Source of the DNA: Armatimonadota bacterium
GTDB lineage: Bacteria; Armatimonadota; Hebobacteria; Hebobacterales; Hebobacteraceae
Reading direction: 5' to 3'
Length of the DNA stretch: 32,868 nt
Assembly (NCBI GenBank): GCA_015486155.1
Contig: WFSF01000010.1
Location: 1-32,868 of the forward strand
Positions 19,845 through 27,765 of the stretch are shown here, in pieces. Position numbers and translations under genes: made by a program. The first letter of the stretch is position 1; each line of letters opens with the position of its first letter. The notes beneath the pieces are model-generated. The model was not told the DNA's origin, did no database searches, and was given only the letters and a program-made list of their open reading frames with translations.

Positions 19845-20903
19845 ATGATAGTGGTCTATGTAGGCTCGACCGAGCCCTACTCGGGGAAAACGCTGACCTG
19901 TACCGTGTTGGGTATTCGCTGGCAGCGACAGGGTCAGCAGGTGGGATATATGCGGCCTTTGGGAGTGATGCCTACGCGCATCGGGGAAGAGTTGGTGGAC
20001 GAGGACGCGGCCTTCGTGGCGCGGCAGCTCGGCCTGGAGACCGCCGGCCGCGATCTCTGCCCGGTGCTGCTCAGCCCCGATCTCTGCCACATTGACCCCG
20101 CCACGGCGCGCAAGCGCCTCGAAAAGTCCTTCGCGGCGGCCTCCGCCGGGAAGGAAGTCATGCTGCTCAATGGCACTGGCTCCCTGCTGACCCGCGGCAC
20201 CGCCGTCGGACTGGACGGTGTAAGCGTGGTCAAGATGCTCGACGCCAAAGCGGTGTTGGTGACCAGGTGCACCTCCTTCCTGGATGGAGACAGCATCATC
20301 GCCGCCCAGCGTCAACTCGGAGACCGCCTGACCGGCGTCATCCTCAACCGCGTCACCGATTCCGCGCGTCAGCACGTGGAGGAACACGTCATCCCCTGCC
20401 TGCGAGACCGGGGAATCACCATCTTCGGTCTGCTTCCAGAGGACACGGTGTTGCATTCCGTAACGGTCCGTGAAGTGGCGGAGGCCACCGGCGCGGAAGT
20501 GATGTGCGGCGGAGACGGAATGGACGGGCTGGTGGAGAACTTCGTGGTGGGAGCGATGGGAGTGGAGGGGGCGCTGCGCTACTTCCGTCGCACCACCCGC
20601 AAGTGCGTGATCACCGGCGGAGACCGCAGTGACATTCAGCTCGCGGCCCTGGAGACCCCCACCGAGTGCCTCATCCTCACCGGGGGTATGCGCCCCAGCC
20701 ACACGGTGCTCGCCCGCGCACAGGAGAGAAACGTGCCCGTGCTGCTGGTGCCCCAGGATACGCTGTCCACGGTCTCCGTGATTGACGAGATGACGGGAAA
20801 ACTGCGGGTGCGCGAACCCAGCAAGGTGGAGCACGCGCTCCAGCACTTCGAGCGCCACGTGGACCTGGATCTGCTGGACCGGACCCTCGGACTGAAACAA
20901 TGA
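19845..20903 (+). CDS. Phosphotransacetylase-family N-terminal-like protein: BioD-like P-loop domain plus DRTGG domain
   Basis: Walker A 'VGSTEPYSGKTLT' and DRTGG-like C-terminus; no PTA catalytic domain follows before the stop. Confidence 0.82.
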   Translation: MIVVYVGSTEPYSGKTLTCTVLGIRWQRQGQQVGYMRPLGVMPTRIGEELVDEDAAFVARQLGLETAGRDLCPVLLSPDLCHIDPATARKRLEKSFAAASAGKEVMLLNGTGSLLTRGTAVGLDGVSVVKMLDAKAVLVTRCTSFLDGDSIIAAQRQLGDRLTGVILNRVTDSARQHVEEHVIPCLRDRGITIFGLLPEDTVLHSVTVREVAEATGAEVMCGGDGMDGLVENFVVGAMGVEGALRYFRRTTRKCVITGGDRSDIQLAALETPTECLILTGGMRPSHTVLARAQERNVPVLLVPQDTLSTVSVIDEMTGKLRVREPSKVEHALQHFERHVDLDLLDRTLGLKQ

Positions 20904-22282
20904 GACCCCGGCGGCCGCGGGGGAGGGAGAAGCGCGGCCGCCGGGCGCCCCGGCCGGCGGTCGGGGTGATCTCCCTGGGGTGCCCCAAGAATCTGGTGGA
21001 CACCGAAGTGATGCTGGGCCTGCTCAGGGAGGCCGGGTGCGCACTGGTCGGGGACCCGCAGAAGGCGGATATCATCCTCGTCAACACCTGTTCCTTTATC
21101 TCCGCGGCCCGCGAGGAAGCCGCCGAGGCCCTGCGACAAGCGATCGAGTGGAAGAGAAACGGGGCGATCAGGGCGGTGGTGTGCGCCGGATGCTGGCCCC
21201 GGCACGATCTGGAGGGGTTGCGCGCCCGCTATCCTGAAGTCGACGCCTTCATGGGGCCGGCCGACGTGCCCCGGGTGGTGTCGGTGATTGAAGCGGCCCT
21301 GGCCGGGACGGGGCGGGAGCGAAGGCCGTCGGCCGGGCCCGCCTATCTGTACGACGAGGCGGTATCCCGCGTGCGCGCCACTCAACCCTGGACGGCTTAT
21401 GTGAAGGTCTCAGAGGGTTGCTCCCACGGATGCGCCTTCTGCGTCATCCCCCGCCTGCGCGGGCCCCTCCGTTGCCGGCCCATCGCCTCCATCGCGGCCG
21501 AGGCGAAGGCGCTGGCCGAGCAGGGTGTGCTCGAGGCGAACCTGGTGGCCCAGGACACCACGGCCTACCGCGATCCCGAGACCGGCCGGGACATGGCAGA
21601 CCTGCTGAGCGCGCTCGCCCGCCTCTCCGGATTGAGATGGATCCGCCTTCTCTACGCTTTCCCAACCAGCGTCACCAGCCGCCTGATCGAGGTGATGGCA
21701 GGTGAGGACGCGGTTTGCAAGTACCTGGATGTGCCCTTTCAACACGCGGACCCGGAGGTGCTCCGCCGCATGGGCCGGCCGGGCGACGGAGAGCAGTACC
21801 TGCGGCTGATCGGGAAGCTGCGGGAGGCGATGCCCGACATCGCCATCCGCACCACTTTCCTGGTTGGGTTTCCGGGGGAGAGCGAGCAGGCGTTCGAGGC
21901 GCTGCTCGCGTTCCTCGAGGCCGCGCAACTCGACCGCGTGGGAGCCTTCGTTTTTTCCGCCGAGAGGGAAACGCCCGCCGCGGAGATGCCGGACCGGATT
22001 CCTCCGGAGGTGGCGCAGGAGCGCTATCATCGCCTCATGTCCCGCCAACGGGAGATCTCGCTTGCACGGAGCCGGCGATGGGTGGGGAGAACGCTGGAGG
22101 TGTTGCTGGAGGGCGCGGGCTCCCGCCGCGGGGAATGGGTGGGGCGCAGTTTCCGGGACGCGCCGGAGATAGACGGCACCGTGATGGTGACCACCCGGTC
22201 GGAGCTGCGGCCCGGCACTTTGACGCCCGTGAGGATCACCCGCGCAGAACCCTACGACCTGGTCGGGATTCCCGCCGGGTGA
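20900..22282 (+). CDS. rimO: Ribosomal protein S12 methylthiotransferase
   Basis: 'GVISLGCPKNLVDTEVMLGLL', 'VNTCSFI', radical SAM 'VKVSEGCSHGCAFCVIPRLRGPLRCR', 'DVPFQHADPEVLRRMGRPG', C-terminal TRAM region. Confidence 0.96.
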   Translation: MRPRRPRGREKRGRRAPRPAVGVISLGCPKNLVDTEVMLGLLREAGCALVGDPQKADIILVNTCSFISAAREEAAEALRQAIEWKRNGAIRAVVCAGCWPRHDLEGLRARYPEVDAFMGPADVPRVVSVIEAALAGTGRERRPSAGPAYLYDEAVSRVRATQPWTAYVKVSEGCSHGCAFCVIPRLRGPLRCRPIASIAAEAKALAEQGVLEANLVAQDTTAYRDPETGRDMADLLSALARLSGLRWIRLLYAFPTSVTSRLIEVMAGEDAVCKYLDVPFQHADPEVLRRMGRPGDGEQYLRLIGKLREAMPDIAIRTTFLVGFPGESEQAFEALLAFLEAAQLDRVGAFVFSAERETPAAEMPDRIPPEVAQERYHRLMSRQREISLARSRRWVGRTLEVLLEGAGSRRGEWVGRSFRDAPEIDGTVMVTTRSELRPGTLTPVRITRAEPYDLVGIPAG

Positions 22283-22299
22283 GCGTCGCCCCGCGCCGC

Positions 22300-22515
22300 C
22301 TAGCCCCCCTCCATTTTCCGGTCGAGATAGGCGACCGTAAACAGGTAGCCTCCGCCATGGGTCGGTTCATCGTCGCTGCGGTGGATCTTGCACCACAGTA
22401 CATTGGTCCGGTCGTCCCTGCCCACCTCCAGTGAGGCCACCTCCTGGGCGGGCCAACGTTCCCTGATGAAGTCCAGCATGTGTCTCGCGAACAACTCTGC
22501 CAGCGCTCGATCCAT
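22300..22515 (-). CDS. Small hypothetical protein (71 aa)
   Basis: ATG at 22515 preceded by ACCGGAGAGAG; directly downstream of the 22532-23332 gene on the same strand. Confidence 0.6.
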   Translation of the reverse strand: MDRALAELFARHMLDFIRERWPAQEVASLEVGRDDRTNVLWCKIHRSDDEPTHGGGYLFTVAYLDRKMEGG

Positions 22516-22531
22516 TGCCGTCTCTCTCCGG

Positions 22532-23332
22532 TTACTCGTCTCTCTGCACGGCCGACTCCCCAGCGAGCGATTCCGTGTACGCAAAGGCCTGCTCGACGGA
22601 GGCGCCGCTTCCCTCGATGGCGATCACCACCGCGCCCTCCGATCCGGCCACTCCGCCGGAGGCCACATGCCAGGCCTCCACGCCGAACAGGATCTCCAGG
22701 GCCTCCAGTTCAGTGACCACCTCCGCGCCGGTCAACACCGCCATGCCGCAGGATACGCCGTCCACCCGGTCCATTCTGTCTGCTCCGAGTTGACGGGCCG
22801 CCTCGATCACGTCCGGCACCAGTTTTTCCAGGCCCACGGGCGCGATCAGATGCGCTCCGCGGGCCGCCAGGATACCGTAGAACTGCCCTACGGTGCCGCC
22901 CACCGGACTGCCGAGCAACACCCCTACATTGCCCTCCGGGTCCAGGGCATTGGCTCCCTTGATGAAGACATCGCCCTTCTGAAACTCCTGGAGCAGGTCG
23001 ATCCAGGCGCCCGTAAAGGGTTTGCCGCGCTTCAGCGCCACGAGTTCGGGACGGGCCGCGGAATCCGTTACATCCAGGCGCCCCCCGGCGATCACTCCCG
23101 CCGCATAGCGCCACTTCGGCATCGGCTTCCCGATGATTTCCTCCGCCACAAAGGCGTTGGTGATCCCGTTTCCGATGATCAGCCTGCCGTTGCGAAGCGC
23201 CTCCTGCACCACCGGCATCTGCGCCACAGCGCGCGCGATGAGCCGCTTCGATTCGGATGGATTCAGCACCACCATCGCCCTCATCCGCGCCGACTTGTCC
23301 TTGCGGATGGAGTTCTCCCCCATTTCCGCCAT
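22532..23332 (-). CDS. Conserved-looking hypothetical protein (266 aa), possibly Rossmann-like/NagB-RpiA-like fold
   Basis: Long ORF with good composition; Gly-rich motifs 'NGRLIIGNGITNAFVAEEIIG', 'FIKGANALDPEGNVGVLLGSPVGGTVGQFYG', 'HVASGGVAGSEGAVVIAIEG'. Family not recognised. Confidence 0.7.
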   Translation of the reverse strand: MAEMGENSIRKDKSARMRAMVVLNPSESKRLIARAVAQMPVVQEALRNGRLIIGNGITNAFVAEEIIGKPMPKWRYAAGVIAGGRLDVTDSAARPELVALKRGKPFTGAWIDLLQEFQKGDVFIKGANALDPEGNVGVLLGSPVGGTVGQFYGILAARGAHLIAPVGLEKLVPDVIEAARQLGADRMDRVDGVSCGMAVLTGAEVVTELEALEILFGVEAWHVASGGVAGSEGAVVIAIEGSGASVEQAFAYTESLAGESAVQRDE

Positions 23333-23613
23333 GCGCCACCTCCCAAACGGTCAGGCGGTATGCCGCCGGCCTGCCAGAACGAATGGAGCGACCGCCGCTG
23401 CGGCCGCTCCCCGACTCACTCTACGGAGGGACTTCCCTCACCTTCGCGAGAGGAGAGGCCTCCGCATTACAGTCATACTGGCCAGAACCCATCCCGCCCG
23501 GCAGCTCGCTGCGTCCCGCGGCCGTCAAATGCCGCTTGCGCAACGCCGGAGCCGCTGTGACTGATCGGCATATCTCCGCTATCGGAGGGGATTACTGCCG
23601 TTCGCTCGTAGCG

Positions 23614-23850
23614 CTACTGTCCCCCTCCGCGGCTGCCGCGCGCATTCCGCTGTTGTCCTCCTCCGCCGCCTCGCCGGCCTCCCCGACGGGTGGGCTGGAT
23701 GACCTTACCGGTCTTGGGGTCAATACGACCAACGCCCGGCCTGATGGCAAGAGTCTTGTGGCTGGTGGCCTTGATCAGGAAGAACACCACCACCAACACC
23801 ACCACCACGATCAACAAGATGGCTACGGTTGGACTCACAGACTTCCGCAT
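23614..23850 (-). CDS. Small single-TM protein with Arg/Gly-rich tail (78 aa)
   Basis: Near-perfect Shine-Dalgarno AAAGGAGGTGA 7 nt upstream of the ATG; TM 'VAILLIVVVVLVVVFFLI' then 'RRGGRRGGGGGQQRNARGSRGGGQ'; promoter on the same strand upstream. Confidence 0.78.
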   Translation of the reverse strand: MRKSVSPTVAILLIVVVVLVVVFFLIKATSHKTLAIRPGVGRIDPKTGKVIQPTRRGGRRGGGGGQQRNARGSRGGGQ

Positions 23851-24152
23851 TCGCTGTCACCTCCTTTCACAAGCAGCAACGCATGGCCCGCGTGAGACGA
23901 GGACGGTCCGAGCCGCTCCCGCCCTCTTCCTGAGAACGTGACCGGGCCAACGTCATGGTGGCAGGTCGTGTTCCCGCGTTATCCCGTCGCCACGTCGGGA
24001 GCCGTGCTGCGATCACTGGTATCATCATGCCGCGATCACACTGGTTGCGATCGTAGCTGTTCGCTGCTAAGGCAGGCTCTCCCTGCGTCCGGACTCTGCC
24101 GCGCGTGCATTCTCCGCCAGAGCCCGCCGCCTATCCTCCTCCGCGTGCAGTT
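23851..24152 (-). ncRNA. Candidate structured ~300-nt 5' leader of the RGG membrane protein gene
   Basis: No convincing ORF; lies between promoter 24159-24187 and the SD/ATG at 23850; several hairpins visible such as TCCCG-tcgccacgt-CGGGA and GCAGG-ctctc-CCTGC. Confidence 0.4.
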
Positions 24153-24158
24153 CGGCGG

Positions 24159-24187
24159 AATATACCATGCCGCTTGCACCCTGTCAA
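24159..24187 (-). promoter_or_regulatory. Near-consensus sigma70 promoter driving the minus strand
   Basis: On the minus strand: TTGACA (24187-24182), exactly 17-bp spacer, TATATT (24164-24159). Confidence 0.8.
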
Positions 24188-24272
24188 CAATCTCGCGGTC
24201 CCTCTTGGCCATTTGACGCTCCGAGAGGCGCAGGAGTTCCCCTGCGGACAAGGAAATCTTGAGTGGAAAGCC

Positions 24273-25973
24273 ATGGGAAAGTCACGCGCGCTGCTTCGTC
24301 TCTTATCTCTGTGCCTGTATATGACCGCGACGGTCGGAGCGCTGGGGATGTTGTCTCGGTCCGTCGGAGCGACGGTGGCGGGGGAATATCTGGCAGAGGC
24401 CGCGCGCGCCACCGGAACCATCGCCCTCCCCGGCGATCAGTCGGCCGCGCGCCGCGAGGTGGCGATCACACAGGTTAAATTGGACCCGCGCGCGGCGCTG
24501 GAGATGGTGGCGACCATCGCCCGCCCCACCGACGCCGCCCGCGCCCTGGCCGCGGCGGCTCTGGGCATTGCGGAATTCGATCTCCCGAAATCCCAGGACG
24601 CCCTGTCCACGGCGGGCAGACTGTTGACCCGCATCTCCAACTCCACCTGGCGGGAGACGGAACAGCGCCTGTTGCTGGCCGAGGTCTCCGCCCTGGGGGA
24701 AAAGGCCCTCGCGGCGGCCCCCGAGCTGGCCAAAGAGGACGCGGAGAGCTGCATCCTGCTCGCCGCCGCCCGCCGCGGCGATCCCGCAGCGCTCGACCTG
24801 TTGGACAAGTGGTCCGTCTCCAGCGAAGTGGCCGACCGCACATGGTCCATGTCGGCGGTTTCGCTCGCCGCGACTAAGCCGGAGCGCGCGCTGGAGCTCG
24901 CCGGTAAAATCACCTCCACCGACATCCTCGCCCATACCCTCTGGATGATCGCGGAACAGAGACCGCCTTTCGAGGCGATGGCCCTCGCCGGCCGCGTCTC
25001 GGACCCCGTTGCCCGCTCCGCCATCCTCTCCAGCGCGGCCAGGCGTTCCGTCGCCTCCGACCCGGAGGCGGCATTGGCGGCCGCCCGGACGGTTCCGGTC
25101 TCCCCGAATTCCGCCCTCGCGGAGGTGGCCGTCGCTCTCGGCTCCCGGGAGGTGAAGCGCGCGCTGGCCGTGGTGAAGGAATTGCCCCCCTCCGCGCGGT
25201 CCTGGGCGACGGGACGCATCGCCGCGGGCCTGGCCCGGACCGACGCCGAGGCTGCGGAGGCGCTGCTTGCAGAGACCCCGGTTTCCGGTGACGCATACCG
25301 CCTCGCCCTGGTTCACATGGCGGCCCGCGATCCCGACCGGGCGGCCCGGCTGGCGCGGTCGCTTCCGGAGGGTGAAGACCGGGAGTCCACACTCGCCGCG
25401 GTGGCGGAGGCGGTGGCGGAGAGGCGGCCCGGCCTGGCCGTCGACCTGGTCTGGGAACTCACATCGCCCCGGTGGCGGTCTCGCGGCGCGGCGGCGGTGG
25501 CCAGAAAGATCGCGGCCGCGGACAAAGACGGAGCCCTGAGCCTGCTTGGGCTGGCGGAGACGAAGGAGACGGCCCAGCGGGCACGTGCGGACATCGGAGC
25601 GCAGATCGCCTCCAGGGACCCGGAGGATGGAAGGAAACTGCTGGCCTCTCTGCCCGCCAGCTCCTACCGGCGGGACAGGGCGTTTGAAGCGGCGGAAGCG
25701 CTGTTGCAGGCGGGGAGCAAACTGGACGAAGCGATGCCCCTGGCCGCGCTCGCGGACAAGCCCGACATGTCCCTCCGCTGGCTGTTGCCGAACCTCGTCT
25801 GGAGCCAGCGGGAGAGTCCGCTTCACGCCGCGGAGCGCATCTCCGATCCCTATCTGCGCGCCCTCGCGCTGGTCGACGCCGCCCGGAGGATGCTCGGCGT
25901 CGAGCCGAGGTGTCGGCCGGATCCCGCGCGGCTGGCCATGGTCCGCCCCATCGTGGAATGGGAGGGACGCTGA
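24273..25973 (+). CDS. Secreted/membrane-anchored alpha-helical repeat (HEAT/TPR-like) protein
   Basis: N-terminal hydrophobic segment 'LLRLLSLCLYMTATVGALGML', then about ten 29-32-aa units like 'DPEAALAAARTVPVSPNSALAEVAVALGS' and 'DPDRAARLARSLPEGEDRESTLAAVAEAVAER'. Start moved from 24105 to ATG 24273. Confidence 0.8.
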   Translation: MGKSRALLRLLSLCLYMTATVGALGMLSRSVGATVAGEYLAEAARATGTIALPGDQSAARREVAITQVKLDPRAALEMVATIARPTDAARALAAAALGIAEFDLPKSQDALSTAGRLLTRISNSTWRETEQRLLLAEVSALGEKALAAAPELAKEDAESCILLAAARRGDPAALDLLDKWSVSSEVADRTWSMSAVSLAATKPERALELAGKITSTDILAHTLWMIAEQRPPFEAMALAGRVSDPVARSAILSSAARRSVASDPEAALAAARTVPVSPNSALAEVAVALGSREVKRALAVVKELPPSARSWATGRIAAGLARTDAEAAEALLAETPVSGDAYRLALVHMAARDPDRAARLARSLPEGEDRESTLAAVAEAVAERRPGLAVDLVWELTSPRWRSRGAAAVARKIAAADKDGALSLLGLAETKETAQRARADIGAQIASRDPEDGRKLLASLPASSYRRDRAFEAAEALLQAGSKLDEAMPLAALADKPDMSLRWLLPNLVWSQRESPLHAAERISDPYLRALALVDAARRMLGVEPRCRPDPARLAMVRPIVEWEGR

Positions 25974-27700
25974 TGGCAAGACACCTGCGGGCGATGATCG
26001 CGGCCCTGCTTCTTATATCGGCCCCGGCGGCGGCCGCGCAGCCGGCCTGCACCATCGTGAAGCGCACTCCCTCCGCCCTCACCGTTCGCATCCAGCCCTG
26101 TGAGCCGGGCGCACTCTACCGCGTGACCTACCGCGATGGAAAACACCAGTTCACCTGGGACAACCTCTCCCCCGACCCATCCGGCCTGGTGGTGTTGACC
26201 GATGACAAGCACCTGCAGCCGAAGCAGAGGCTGCAATGCGCGTCCCGCCTGTCGGCCGGGGACCCCGTGGTATTCGACGACTGGCTGAAGGCTCCGGTGG
26301 TGGGAAAACGGCGGGGAACCTTCGGCGTCCCGGTAAGCACTTTCGGAGGGCCGGGTTACCTGGTGCCCGGCGTCTCCGAGCTGAAGCGGGACGACTACGG
26401 CAACTTCTGGCTCTACCTCCACCACCCTCCCTATGCTCTGCTCAAGTATGACCACAATTTCGTCTATCAGTTCGCCCTGCTCATGCCGGACCGGGTGCTC
26501 GCCTTCGACACCGATGCCGAGGGCAACCTCTACGTGCTCCACCCGGACAACTGGATCTCCAAGCACAGCCCCCTGGGGGAGAACCTCGCCGCGTGGGATC
26601 TCCCCGTGGGTAGGGAACCGGGAGAGTTCATCTCCGCATCGGGGATGGTGATAGACCGCGCGGGCGGTTTCATCTACCTCTCCGACGAGCGGCTGGGCCG
26701 CGTCCAGCGCTTCAGCCTGGACCTGGAGCTGCGCCCCATTCCCCATATCGCCTGGGGCTGGATCGGGAGGGAGGACCTGGAATACACGGAGGCCGGCAAG
26801 TATGACCCGGACCACATGTACTACCAGCTCGACCGCCCCCGCCAGTTGGCCCTGGACGGAGAGGGACACCTCTACGTGAGCTGCGAGCACTATATCAGCA
26901 AGTTCGACCTGGCCACCGGGCGACAGCTCCCCTTCGGAAAACATCCCGTCTTGGGCTGGGGAGGCAGTTTCACCGATTCCCCCTTCTCTCAATCCGCCGG
27001 ACTCGACGGACACTGGGCCCGCCAGTGGCTGGCCGGGGTGGACGGGCTCGGCGACATCTACATCGGGGATCGGGAGAACGATTTCGTCGTCTTCCCCCGC
27101 CTGCAAGTGTTCGCGCCCGATGGAACTCTGATCCAGAGCCTCGACATCGAGGACGAAGTGCAGGCCCGAGACGGGCGGCCCGTGTATATCAGAGGCGTCG
27201 CCGGGCTCGCGGCCGACGGGGCCAGGGTGTGGCTGGTGGACGCCGCCGGCAGGATCTACGCCAATCCGCCGGCCGGCAAGATCACGAGCGGCGGGCAGCT
27301 TTTCCTGGGGCCGGGCGCGGCCGGGAGACAATTCGACCTCACGCAGGTCAAAGCAGAGAACCTGAGCGTCGAGATGCAGGAGAAGCGCGTGATCCACCGC
27401 AGCGAGGGCCGGGTGCTCGGATTCCTCAACCCGGAGCAGGGCACCGGGAACTGCGAGCGGGAAGGCGTCACTTTGCTGGAGTCCGGCGAGCGCTCCATGT
27501 GGCTGCCCTCCCGGATCGGGGAGCCGTTCCGCGTGCGGCTCTATGATGAGAGCGGCGGGGAAATTCCCGTCTCAGACTATTTCGTCGAGTTCGAGGAAAG
27601 GCCCGGCCTCTTCGGAACGCAGTACGACTACTTCCGGGTCACCAACCGCAGCGGGAAGCCATGGCGCAATGTCCGCTTCGTCGCCGAGGCGAAGCAGTGA
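25973..27700 (+). CDS. Secreted beta-propeller-like (NHL-type) protein
   Basis: Signal peptide 'MARHLRAMIAALLLISAPAAAAQ'; repeated blade-like strings 'VLAFDTDAEGNLYVLHPDNWISKHSPLG', 'LALDGEGHLYVSCEHYISKFD', 'VDGLGDIYIGDRENDFVVF'; TGATG overlap with upstream gene. Confidence 0.8.
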   Translation: MARHLRAMIAALLLISAPAAAAQPACTIVKRTPSALTVRIQPCEPGALYRVTYRDGKHQFTWDNLSPDPSGLVVLTDDKHLQPKQRLQCASRLSAGDPVVFDDWLKAPVVGKRRGTFGVPVSTFGGPGYLVPGVSELKRDDYGNFWLYLHHPPYALLKYDHNFVYQFALLMPDRVLAFDTDAEGNLYVLHPDNWISKHSPLGENLAAWDLPVGREPGEFISASGMVIDRAGGFIYLSDERLGRVQRFSLDLELRPIPHIAWGWIGREDLEYTEAGKYDPDHMYYQLDRPRQLALDGEGHLYVSCEHYISKFDLATGRQLPFGKHPVLGWGGSFTDSPFSQSAGLDGHWARQWLAGVDGLGDIYIGDRENDFVVFPRLQVFAPDGTLIQSLDIEDEVQARDGRPVYIRGVAGLAADGARVWLVDAAGRIYANPPAGKITSGGQLFLGPGAAGRQFDLTQVKAENLSVEMQEKRVIHRSEGRVLGFLNPEQGTGNCEREGVTLLESGERSMWLPSRIGEPFRVRLYDESGGEIPVSDYFVEFEERPGLFGTQYDYFRVTNRSGKPWRNVRFVAEAKQ

Positions 27701-27765
27701 ACCGCGCCCTCCCCTGCCGGACCTGAGGAATGAAATGCTAGCGGGGGGAGATGGGAGATGGAGAA

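Noticed and set aside
23780-23815. Microsatellite-like CACCACCACCAACACCACCACCAC tract
   Set aside because: It is the reverse complement of consecutive Val codons (GTG/GTT) in the TM helix of the 78-aa protein, so codon usage explains it.
24031-24152. Glycine or c-di-AMP (ydaO) riboswitch in the RGG gene leader
   Set aside because: Short resemblances such as GGGAGAGCCUG and CAGCUACGAUCGCAACC were seen, but the remaining consensus blocks of either class are missing.
23938-24216. 92-aa plus-strand ORF in the 23.9-24.2 kb spacer
   Set aside because: Composition is poor (many Arg/Ser/Cys), no SD, and it runs opposite the promoter-led leader; no supporting homology.
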